In this document: positions 1-5,907 of the stretch, piece after piece | How positions within the stretch are numbered: position 1 is the first letter of the stretch | Layout: every line of letters starts with the position of its first letter | Source of the DNA: JBBIRM01 sp037441765 | GTDB taxonomy: Bacteria; Desulfobacterota; BSN033; UBA1163 | Direction of reading: 5' to 3' | Length of the DNA: 5,986 bases | NCBI GenBank assembly: GCA_037441765.1 | Contig: JBBIRM010000178.1 | Coordinates: 1 to 5,986 of the forward strand | The notes under the pieces: model-generated | What the model saw: the letters and a program-made list of their open reading frames with translations, nothing else | Told to the model about the DNA's origin: nothing | Database searches by the model: none | Position numbers and translations under genes: made by a program

Positions 1-142
1 CGACCCGCTTTATAAGATTTTCGGAGATATCCCTACCCGATTCATATAATTCCCCACTTAAATGAGGAGTTACAAAATCTCTATGTTTTTCCTTGACAAA
101 ATTTGAGAAATAATTTACAAACCTTAGTGAATATTTTCTCAT
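1..142 (-). CDS. Possible 5' part of a divergent gene, unrecognised, cut by the window edge
   Basis: Reading leftward from an ATG at 142-140, the minus strand stays open for 47 codons up to the window edge, with an in-frame TAA 12 bases upstream of the ATG. The peptide begins MRKYSLRFVNYF and is basic and aromatic-rich at first, then more acidic. I recognise no family, motif, signal peptide or membrane segment. There is no convincing Shine-Dalgarno sequence before the ATG. A run of this length can occur by chance in AT-rich DNA. A good candidate promoter for the + strand operon also lies inside it, which argues against coding. If real, it is a divergently transcribed neighbour of the hdrA operon. 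The next bases outside the window would settle this quickly. Confidence 0.28.
   Translation of the reverse strand, partial: MRKYSLRFVNYFSNFVKEKHRDFVTPHLSGELYESGRDISENLIKRV
93..121 (+). promoter_or_regulatory. Candidate sigma70-type promoter of the hdrA-metF operon
   Basis: A perfect -35 hexamer TTGACA (93-98) is followed after exactly 17 bases by TACAAA (116-121), which matches 4 of 6 positions of the -10 consensus. Transcription would start near 128, giving a leader of roughly 45 bases before the TTG start at 175. The surroundings are strongly AT-rich. It is the only convincing promoter-like pair I found upstream of the operon. I saw no clear operator dyad or riboswitch fold in the short leader. 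The call rests on consensus matching alone. Confidence 0.45.
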
Positions 143-163
143 AGTTTGAAATTAATTGAACTC

Positions 164-168
164 AGGAG
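164..168 (+). promoter_or_regulatory. Ribosome binding site that supports a TTG start for the first HdrA-like gene
   Basis: AGGAG sits 6 bases before TTG at 175. An in-frame TGA at 157-159 prevents any longer N-terminus, and the first in-frame ATG comes only around codon 145, well past the FAD-binding GGGISG motif. The TTG is therefore the best-supported start. Confidence 0.75.
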
Positions 169-174
169 CGAATT

Positions 175-1209
175 TTGACGGGAAATAGGGATGTTTTGAT
201 AATAGGGGGAGGGATCTCTGGTATTACTGTCGCCCTGGAGTTATCTCAACTTGGCATCTCTTCAACCATAATCGAGAGGGAATCTTCCATAGGAGGACTG
301 GCAATTTCATTCTGCTGTAAGGCATCGGAGTCATGCAACAAATGTTTTGCCTGTGTAGTGGACAAAAGAGTCATTGAAACCCAAAATCGAAAAGAAATAT
401 CAATCCTTACACAAACAGAACCTATAGGGGTTAAAAATGGTCCTGGAGGATTTAGTGTCACCTTAAAAAGAGGGAAGGAAATAATTGAGCTGAATCCCTC
501 GGCCATTGTAATCGCAGTGGGTATAGAGCCTTATGATGCCACTCAAAAGGCTGAATATGGGTATGGTATTCTTAAAAATGTTATTACAGCCAAAGACCTC
601 GATGAAATGTTACGGTTCAAGGGTAAGGTCTTTCGGCCTTCAGATGGAGAAAGACCAAAAACCATTGCCTTTTTTCAATGTGTGGGGAGCAGGGATGAAT
701 CAATTGGTAACCTTTATTGTTCCCAGGTCTGTTGTGCTTATGCCCTCCGCCTTATAAAAACAATTCGATATCAATACCCTGAAATAATCACCACCTTCCT
801 ATATATGGACATCCAGCCTGCAGGTCAATCTTTCCATAATCTTCTTTATTCCTGCCGCAGGGACAACGGAATTCGTCTAATAAGAAATCTGCCCTCTAAG
901 GTCTATCACTCTCCGCTTCATGATACACTAAAAGTAAGTTTGATAGATTCCGAAAAAGGAGAGATCGTGGAAGAAACATTTGATTTAATCGTTCTCTCAG
1001 TTGGAATGGTTATAGGTAAAAATAAAAACTCCCTCCTCAAACTATTTTCTTTAGGGCTTACAGGGGATGGCTTCTTTAAAAAACCATCACCCGAAACAGG
1101 TGTCTTTCTTGCTGGTGCATGTAGTGGACCTAAAGATATTGATCGTTCGATAATCCATGCAAAGGCCATAGCATACGAAGTTGAACAATATTTGAAAGGA
1201 AGAGATTGA
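175..1209 (+). CDS. HdrA-like FAD/iron-sulfur protein 1 (QmoA-like minimal HdrA core)
   Basis: Flavin-binding electron-transfer subunit of the HdrA (heterodisulfide reductase A) family, expected in the cytoplasm in a complex with its neighbours. The dinucleotide-binding motif GGGISG lies at residues 11-16, with the acidic strand end and GG at about 34-41. Cysteines C54, C57 and C60 follow, the last two aligning with the DCSxC site of HdrA. The HdrA cluster-ligand pattern CX12CX3CC is complete at C169, C182, C186 and C187, followed by the YMDI strand (210-213) and the C-terminal FLAGACSGPKDI flavin segment (311-322). At 344 aa it is far shorter than canonical HdrA (about 650 aa). It lacks the N-terminal domain, the inserted ferredoxin domain (the chain passes straight from the VTLKRG strand to AIVIAVG) and the C-terminal ferredoxin domain. 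This architecture resembles QmoA. The start is TTG. It is the first gene of the operon and abuts the second HdrA gene. Family assignment is firm; electron partners are inferred. Confidence 0.9.
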   Translation: MTGNRDVLIIGGGISGITVALELSQLGISSTIIERESSIGGLAISFCCKASESCNKCFACVVDKRVIETQNRKEISILTQTEPIGVKNGPGGFSVTLKRGKEIIELNPSAIVIAVGIEPYDATQKAEYGYGILKNVITAKDLDEMLRFKGKVFRPSDGERPKTIAFFQCVGSRDESIGNLYCSQVCCAYALRLIKTIRYQYPEIITTFLYMDIQPAGQSFHNLLYSCRRDNGIRLIRNLPSKVYHSPLHDTLKVSLIDSEKGEIVEETFDLIVLSVGMVIGKNKNSLLKLFSLGLTGDGFFKKPSPETGVFLAGACSGPKDIDRSIIHAKAIAYEVEQYLKGRD

Positions 1210-2925
1210 ATGGCCCGAATCGCAGTTTTTATTGATTCGATGAACGAAAAAATACCTTCCTCCCTGAAAAAAAAGATCTACTCATTTATCGAGAAAACCC
1301 CTGATTTTGCCTTTTATGTTGAAGAGGAGGATCTCTCATCACCTGAGGCTGTTCAAAGAATGGTTAAACTCCTCTCCAAAGGCGATGCTGATAGGGTTTT
1401 GATCATTGGGGGAAGCCCAAAAATCTATGAGAAATCTTTTAATAAGTGTGGATATCCAATTCCAATAAATCCCTATCTATTCAGTGTGGCCAATATTAGA
1501 GAACAACTCCTCTGGGCTACTATTGACGAAGAGGAGGCCTCAGAAAAAGCCATAGAGGTTATCCGCAGATCAATTCAAATGGCTTCCTTAAAAAGACCCA
1601 TTAATACCCAATCTATTTCTCTTAAACCTGAGGTTCTGGTAATAGGAGGGGGGATTTCAGGCATTTGTGCTTCTTTAGCACTTGCTCGATCAGGAATCCA
1701 TGTTGACCTTGTGGAAAAAGAGAAAGAGATTGGAGGAAAGGCCTCGAGTATAAGATTTTTTTATAATACTCACCAAGACGCAAAGGCGTGGATCAAAGAG
1801 AGGATTTCTGAAGCCCTTCTAAACCCCAATATTAGTATCCTTACACATAGTGAACTCATCCATCTTGAAGGCAAATTGGGTCGTTTTAAGGCAAGGATCC
1901 GGAGATTTGATAGAAATGAAATAGAACTTTCTCCCTCTGCAATTGTTGTTGCAGTAGGGTTTGAAATAGACCATGAAAGAAAAGGAATCCCTGCCCACGA
2001 AAGGATCATAAACCTCTCTGAAATGGAAAGATTGATCTACGAGGCCAGAGGCCCTTCTATCCAATGGGATGGAAGAGAAATACAATTTGTGACATTCTTT
2101 CTTGACATGGTAAATGAAGATATCAAAATCGATTCGATAAATGCAATCAAACAGGCTTATATTCTTCAAGAAAAATTTAAATGCAAGGTCTCAATCTTAT
2201 GTAAAGATGTGAAGGTCTCTTCCGATGGGATGGAACGCCTCTACCGAAAGGCAAGGGAGCAGGGTGTCCTCTTCTTCAAATATGAAGAGGAACCTAAGGT
2301 ATCAATTGTAAATTCACAGATCCAGATAGATCTAAAAGATACTTCTTTGACGTTAAAAAAGGAAGACCAATGGCCCATCTCAATTCTTTCAGATCTTCTG
2401 GTTGTTGGAGAAGCCTTCGTGCCCAATCGAGAAACCGAAGTTCTCTCCGAGATCCTCCATATCCATACTGGAAGCCGTGGCTTTCTTATGGAGGATAACC
2501 CCCAACTGATGCGAATACGATCCAACCGCAGAGGGATATTTCTTTTAGGTGGATGTAGATTCCCTCAAGAAATCTCAGAGACTCTTATCGAATCAAGGGC
2601 AGTAGCACAGGAAGTTATAGCCCTACTAAAAAAAGGGGAATTCACATATGACCTCTCTGTGGCAGAGGTTGATCCCAAAAAATGTGCGCTCTGTTATACA
2701 TGTCCAAGGCTCTGCCCCCACTATGCCATAACAATAGAAAGATATGCAGAAAGGAATGTATATATAGATTCTGGGAGAGGGGATACAACAAATTACTGGG
2801 CAGCCAGGGTAGATCCTGCCTCATGTTTTGGATGTGGGATCTGTGTGGGAGAATGCCCTGCAAAGGCCATAACCCTAAACCATCTTAGGGATGAACAAAT
2901 ATACGTAGAGATGGGACTTATGTAA
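1210..2925 (+). CDS. HdrA-like flavoprotein 2 with C-terminal 2x[4Fe-4S] ferredoxin domain (QmoB-like N-terminal part)
   Basis: Second HdrA-family subunit, 571 aa. Residues 1-135 match the HdrA N-terminal domain fold, with the recognisable stretch SPKIYEKSF (69-77) and PYLFSVANIREQ (88-99), but the cysteines expected there are replaced. The FAD domain starts with GGGISG (146-151) and ends near GIFLLGGCRFPQEI (442-455). It lacks the inserted ferredoxin domain, and no cysteine occurs between C153 and C325, so both the DCSxC and CX12CX3CC sites are gone. The C-terminus carries two ferredoxin motifs, C492/C495/C498/C502 and C539/C542/C545/C549, each ending in CP, predicted to bind two [4Fe-4S] clusters. 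Its ATG (1210) directly follows the TGA of the previous gene, with AGGA at 1197-1200 as ribosome binding site, which suggests translational coupling. Likely role: passing electrons between MvhD, its own clusters and the HdrA1 flavin. It resembles QmoB without the MvhD tail. Confidence 0.9.
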   Translation: MARIAVFIDSMNEKIPSSLKKKIYSFIEKTPDFAFYVEEEDLSSPEAVQRMVKLLSKGDADRVLIIGGSPKIYEKSFNKCGYPIPINPYLFSVANIREQLLWATIDEEEASEKAIEVIRRSIQMASLKRPINTQSISLKPEVLVIGGGISGICASLALARSGIHVDLVEKEKEIGGKASSIRFFYNTHQDAKAWIKERISEALLNPNISILTHSELIHLEGKLGRFKARIRRFDRNEIELSPSAIVVAVGFEIDHERKGIPAHERIINLSEMERLIYEARGPSIQWDGREIQFVTFFLDMVNEDIKIDSINAIKQAYILQEKFKCKVSILCKDVKVSSDGMERLYRKAREQGVLFFKYEEEPKVSIVNSQIQIDLKDTSLTLKKEDQWPISILSDLLVVGEAFVPNRETEVLSEILHIHTGSRGFLMEDNPQLMRIRSNRRGIFLLGGCRFPQEISETLIESRAVAQEVIALLKKGEFTYDLSVAEVDPKKCALCYTCPRLCPHYAITIERYAERNVYIDSGRGDTTNYWAARVDPASCFGCGICVGECPAKAITLNHLRDEQIYVEMGLM

Positions 2926-2957
2926 AACTTTTAAATTTTTCTCCTCCAGGGATTTTT

Positions 2958-3374
2958 ATGTCAAGTTTTGAACCAAAGATAATTGCCTTCTGCTGCGATC
3001 AATCTGGGTACCCTTCCTTAGAGATGGCAGGAAGATTGGGGCTCAGGCTTCCAAAAAACGTTGAGGTCGTTCGTGTCCCGTGTGCTGGAAGGATTGAAAC
3101 AATCTATTTGCTAAGAGCTTTGGAAAGAGTCGCAGATGGGATACTGATCTTTGCATGTTATGAAGAGAACTGTCAATTTCTTCGAGGAAACCTCCGTGTA
3201 AAAAGCCGTTTATTCTATGCCTACAAGATTCTGGAAAAGATCGGGTTAGAAAAGGAACGCCTCGAAATCTGTAATCTTTCCACAAACAGTGGTGTCAGAT
3301 TTGTAGAGGTTCTTCAAAGAAAATATGATGCCCTCAAGAAATTAGGACCAAACCCATTTACACAAAAGGTATAA
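2958..3374 (+). CDS. mvhD: MvhD-like iron-sulfur electron-transfer protein (hydrogenase delta-subunit family)
   Basis: Small soluble protein of the MvhD/FlpD family. In methanogens the family links a hydrogenase or formate dehydrogenase to HdrA through a [2Fe-2S] cluster. The 138 aa length is normal. Family landmarks are the start EPKIIAFCC (5-13), VPCAGR (41-45 region, C42), the C-x4-C pair C67/C72 followed by FLRGN, and the end KLGPNP (128-133). The usual FCCNWC signature reads FCCDQS here, so the third cysteine is Ser16; five of the six commonly conserved cysteines remain. Substitutions at this site fit MvhD modules fused to or paired with HdrA-like proteins (QmoB style) rather than hydrogenase-bound MvhD, but that is inference. 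The gene lies 32 bases after hdrA2, with a weak AGGGA ribosome site (2948-2952). It probably docks on HdrA2 and receives electrons from a partner not encoded here. Confidence 0.88.
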   Translation: MSSFEPKIIAFCCDQSGYPSLEMAGRLGLRLPKNVEVVRVPCAGRIETIYLLRALERVADGILIFACYEENCQFLRGNLRVKSRLFYAYKILEKIGLEKERLEICNLSTNSGVRFVEVLQRKYDALKKLGPNPFTQKV

Positions 3375-3393
3375 ATTTAAAATTTGAAAGGGC

Positions 3394-3399
3394 AGGAGG
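3394..3399 (+). promoter_or_regulatory. Ribosome binding site that fixes the metV start
   Basis: A consensus AGGAGG stands 5 bases before ATG at 3405. The longer in-frame possibility, a TTG at 3384, has no comparable site and would put this element inside the coding region. The resulting N-terminus MIKAEQKPMDEI also looks like the usual MetV beginning. Confidence 0.85.
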
Positions 3400-3404
3400 A
3401 ACAG

Positions 3405-4076
3405 ATGATTAAAGCTGAACAGAAGCCAATGGATGAGATATTGGGGTATATCGAATCCTATAATAAAATACTGCTTTCCGGATGTGGAGCCTGTGTAACG
3501 GTATGCCATGCTGGAGGTGAGAAGGAGGTTGAGTTGCTTTCCTATTCGTTAAAAATGGCAAGAAAGAAAATGGGTAATCCGATAGAAATCTTAGAGATAA
3601 CTCCGGCACGTCAATGCGAACCTGAATTTGCCCTGGAACTTAAAGAGATGGTTCAAAATGTTGAGGCAGTGCTCTCCATAGCCTGTGGGGTTGGTGTCCA
3701 GACACTTGTCCGCCATTATCCAAATACACCAATATTTCCTGGATTAAATACAACATTTCTGGGTGAGACGGTGATCCATGGTATCTGGGAAGAAAGATGT
3801 CAGGCTTGTGGCAATTGTGTTCTCGGAAAGACGGGGGGTATATGTCCTATATCTCGATGTGCAAAACAACTCCTTAATGGTCCCTGTGGAGGTTCATCCA
3901 ATGGAAAGTGTGAGATTAAAAAGGAGGCCGATTGTGCCTGGCAATTAATTTATGATAGGATGAAAAATTTAAAACAACTACACAAACTCGAAGAAATAAT
4001 CCCGGCAAAGAGATGGGGTATAGAATCGAGGGACAGTGGTTTGAGAAGAATCGTAAGGGAGGACCTAAAGGTATGA
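3405..4076 (+). CDS. metV: MetV, zinc/iron-sulfur subunit of MetVF-type methylenetetrahydrofolate reductase
   Basis: Cysteine-rich partner of MetF in the ferredoxin-linked or Hdr-linked MTHFR of anaerobes (the MTHFR C-terminal domain family). It is thought to deliver electrons to the MetF flavin for reducing 5,10-methylene-THF to 5-methyl-THF in the methyl branch of the Wood-Ljungdahl pathway. The 223 aa protein shows the N-terminal SGCGACVTVCHAGGEKE block (C27, C30, C34), C71 in RQCEPEF, ACGVGVQ (93-99), and a second cluster region ERCQACGNCVLGKTGGICP (C132, C135, C138, C147). C152 follows, then NGPCGGSSNGKCE (C161, C169) and DCAWQLIYDRM (176-186). All characteristic cysteines appear intact, so this subunit looks fully functional. 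It ends with ATGA overlapping the metF1 start, which makes coupled translation and complex formation likely. The association with MetF and Hdr/MvhD proteins parallels the Moorella complex. Confidence 0.93.
   Translation: MIKAEQKPMDEILGYIESYNKILLSGCGACVTVCHAGGEKEVELLSYSLKMARKKMGNPIEILEITPARQCEPEFALELKEMVQNVEAVLSIACGVGVQTLVRHYPNTPIFPGLNTTFLGETVIHGIWEERCQACGNCVLGKTGGICPISRCAKQLLNGPCGGSSNGKCEIKKEADCAWQLIYDRMKNLKQLHKLEEIIPAKRWGIESRDSGLRRIVREDLKV
4058..4062 (+). promoter_or_regulatory. Ribosome binding site of metF1, inside the end of metV
   Basis: GGAGG lies within AAGGGAGGA, 10 bases before the ATG at 4073. This ATG overlaps the metV TGA (ATGA, 4073-4076). An earlier in-frame ATG at 4013 has no ribosome site and would add 20 residues inside metV that do not resemble a MetF N-terminus. 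Confidence 0.75.
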
Positions 4077-4996
4077 AGGCAGGGAGTAATCTGGAGAAGA
4101 TTCTTTCAAGGGGAATTTTTGCTGTTACAGGTGAATTAGGTCCTCCAAAGGGTAATGATGTGAGTGTGGTCAAAAGAAAGGCAGATCTCTTGAAAGGTTA
4201 CGTTGATGCTATAAACGTTACAGATAATCAGACAGCCATTGTCCGTATGTCGAGCATTGCCACTTCAAGTCTTCTCATTCAGATGGGGTTGGAGCCAGTG
4301 ATGCAGATGACAACAAGGGATAGAAATCGGATCGCCATTCAGAGCGACATCTTCGGGGCAACTGCACTGGGTATAAAGAACATGCTCTGCCTTACAGGAG
4401 ATCATCACACCTTTGGGAACCAAGTTGATTCAAAGAATGTTCATGACCTCGATTCCATTCAACTAATCGATTGTGTTAGGACCATGAGAGACAATGGAAC
4501 CCTCCTTGGCGGGGAAGAAAAAATTGAAGGGGAAATAAAAATATTCATAGGCGCAGCAGAGAATCCCTTTGGAGATCCATTTGAATTTCGGGTTATCCGT
4601 TTGGCCAAAAAGATAAGGGCAGGTGTTGACTTTATCCAGACCCAGTGCATCTATGATATGAATCGCTTCAAGGAATGGATGAAGATGGTGAGAGATCGTG
4701 GCCTTCATGAAAGGGTTCACATTCTGGCTGGTGTTACCCCCCTTAAATCAGGAGGTATGGCTCGATATATGGCAAAAAATGTCTCCGGTATCATAATCCC
4801 AGATGAGATCATTGATAGAATTGTTAAGGCCAAGAAACCGGCTGAGGAGGGCATTAAGCTATGTGTCGAACAGATTCAACAACTCAAAGAGATCGAAGGG
4901 GTTCACGGGGTCCATATCATGGCCATTGAATGGGAACACATGGTAGGTCAGATTACAGAGATGGCAGGATTGTTACCGCGACCCAAGGTCGAATAG
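4073..4996 (+). CDS. metF: Methylenetetrahydrofolate reductase catalytic subunit MetF (MetVF type)
   Basis: Flavin-dependent TIM-barrel enzyme that reduces 5,10-methylene-THF to 5-methyl-THF; 307 aa, normal length. Residues equivalent to the E. coli MetF catalytic and folate-binding set are present: Glu21 in TGELGPPKG (E. coli Glu28), Asp110 in LTGDHHTFG (Asp120) and Gln191 in IQTQCIYD (Gln183). Other family blocks are VDAINV (44-49), DRNRIAIQS (83-91), GAAENPFGDPFEFR (160-173), KKIRAG (179-184), GVTPLKSGGMARYM (220-233) and IPDEIIDRI (242-250). The GVTPLKS form is typical of MetF proteins that pair with MetV. No NAD(P)H-specific domain is present; electrons probably come through MetV and the Hdr-like proteins upstream. 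Translation is coupled to metV through the ATGA overlap. The direction in vivo (methyl synthesis or methyl oxidation) cannot be read from the sequence. Confidence 0.93.
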   Translation: MKAGSNLEKILSRGIFAVTGELGPPKGNDVSVVKRKADLLKGYVDAINVTDNQTAIVRMSSIATSSLLIQMGLEPVMQMTTRDRNRIAIQSDIFGATALGIKNMLCLTGDHHTFGNQVDSKNVHDLDSIQLIDCVRTMRDNGTLLGGEEKIEGEIKIFIGAAENPFGDPFEFRVIRLAKKIRAGVDFIQTQCIYDMNRFKEWMKMVRDRGLHERVHILAGVTPLKSGGMARYMAKNVSGIIIPDEIIDRIVKAKKPAEEGIKLCVEQIQQLKEIEGVHGVHIMAIEWEHMVGQITEMAGLLPRPKVE

Positions 4997-5008
4997 AGGA
5001 GAGAATCT

Positions 5009-5884
5009 ATGTCATTCAAAGAAAAATTAGAGTCGGGAAAGTTTGTGGTCCTAACAGAACTTCAACCCCCAAAGGGAATTGATCTTTCCGAGATTTATCA
5101 ACATGCTCAATCCCTGAAGGGTCGTGTGGATGCGATCAATGTGCCAGACCTTCAGAATTCAATTATGAGACTAGGGTCCCTTTCAGTATGTACCCTTTTA
5201 AAGGAGAAAGGGCTTGAGGTCATCTTTAATCTCTCCTGTAGCGACCGAAACCGACTGGCCTTGCAGTCCGAACTTCTCAATGCCTCTGCCCTGGGAATTA
5301 AGAATGTCCTAGTTCTACAGGGCACCCCCCCCTCCATTGGAGACCATTTTGAGGCAAAACCTGTATTTGATCTCGATGCATTGGGTTTACTTGGAGCGGT
5401 CAAACGCCTCCAAGAGGGCTATGATCTAATGGGAAATGACCTCCAAGGCAAACCCCATTTTTGTGTTGGAACCACGGTCAATGCAGGTGCAAAAGGCCAT
5501 ATCCTCGATCTTGAAATTATGGATATGGAGAAGAAGATACGGGCTGGTGCGGAATTCTTTATCACCAATTCCATATACGATGTTAGTCTAATTGAGAAGT
5601 TTTCGAAGAGAGTCGCTCATTTTAAAGTCCCCCTCATCGTAAGTATTACCTTGCTCAAATCGGTCGGCATGGCTCGATACATGAATAAACATATAGAAGG
5701 GACTTTCATTCCAGATTCCATAATTGATCAGTTGATGCGGGCTTCTGATAAACAGGAGGAGAGCATTCGTATCGCCGCTGATTTAATCAATGGGATGAGA
5801 CCCTTCTGCCAAGGTGTTCAGATCATTCCGATCGGATGGGAAACCCTTGTCCCTCCGCTTCTGGATCAAGTTGGATTGCCCTGA
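5009..5884 (+). CDS. Divergent tandem MetF paralogue lacking two conserved active-site residues
   Basis: A 291 aa protein of the MTHFR TIM-barrel family, clearly paralogous to the preceding MetF. Shared blocks include TEL-PPKG (16-23), VDAINV (40-45), DRNRLALQS (79-87), ALGIKN (94-99), KKIRAG (175-180), LKSVGMARYMNK (216-227) and IPDSIID (234-240). The catalytic Glu is kept (Glu17). The position of the conserved Asp in LxGD is Thr106 (LQGTPPS), the conserved Gln of TQ-x-x-(F/Y)D is Asn187 (ITNSIYD), the NP of the ENPF block is gone (VNAGAKG), and TPLKS reads TLLKS. It lies 12 bases after metF1 with a strong AGGAG (4997-5001) 7 bases before its ATG. The frame is intact over the full family length, so it is not an ordinary decaying pseudogene. 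It may be a structural or regulatory partner of MetF1, or act on another pteridine or electron carrier. Family membership is firm; function is unknown. Confidence 0.85.
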   Translation: MSFKEKLESGKFVVLTELQPPKGIDLSEIYQHAQSLKGRVDAINVPDLQNSIMRLGSLSVCTLLKEKGLEVIFNLSCSDRNRLALQSELLNASALGIKNVLVLQGTPPSIGDHFEAKPVFDLDALGLLGAVKRLQEGYDLMGNDLQGKPHFCVGTTVNAGAKGHILDLEIMDMEKKIRAGAEFFITNSIYDVSLIEKFSKRVAHFKVPLIVSITLLKSVGMARYMNKHIEGTFIPDSIIDQLMRASDKQEESIRIAADLINGMRPFCQGVQIIPIGWETLVPPLLDQVGLP

Positions 5885-5907
5885 GGGATGGCAAGCAAAT
5901 CCATCCC
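5885..5907 (+). terminator. Hairpin directly after the last stop codon, possible operon terminator
   Basis: GGGATGG (5885-5891) and CCATCCC (5901-5907) form a perfect 7-bp stem with a 9-base loop, starting on the base after the metF2 TGA. No T-run follows (the next bases are CTATTGAATTG), so it is not a textbook intrinsic terminator. It could instead stop 3' exonuclease decay or lie ahead of Rho-dependent termination. Its position at the operon end favours one of these roles. Confidence 0.35.

Noticed and set aside
1180..1240. HdrA1 and HdrA2 as one HdrA gene broken by a frameshift or stop
   Set aside because: Both proteins contain a complete FAD domain with its own GGGISG and its own C-terminal flavin segment, so they are two homologous copies and not two halves. 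The TGA/ATG junction has a ribosome site.
2926..2957. CTCCTCC at 2941-2947 as an anti-Shine-Dalgarno control element before mvhD
   Set aside because: It cannot form a stable local hairpin with the weak AGGGA site and the nearest good complement is hundreds of bases away; probably chance.
3384..3404. Seven-codon N-terminal extension of MetV from a TTG at 3384
   Set aside because: It would place the AGGAGG ribosome site inside the coding region and has no good site of its own; the ATG at 3405 is ideally spaced and gives the usual MetV N-terminus.
4013..4072. Twenty-codon N-terminal extension of MetF1 from an ATG at 4013
   Set aside because: It has no ribosome site, overlaps metV deeply and adds residues unlike a MetF start; the ATGA overlap at 4073 with an upstream GGAGG is far more likely.
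246..5403. Minus-strand and alternate-frame open frames of 60-120 codons lying inside the six genes
   Set aside because: All overlap strongly supported genes, have no recognisable domains or ribosome sites, and look like shadows of the coding strand.
4073..5884. metF1 and metF2 as an assembly duplication
   Set aside because: The two genes differ strongly in nucleotide and protein sequence, including active-site residues, so they are old paralogues and not a repeated read.
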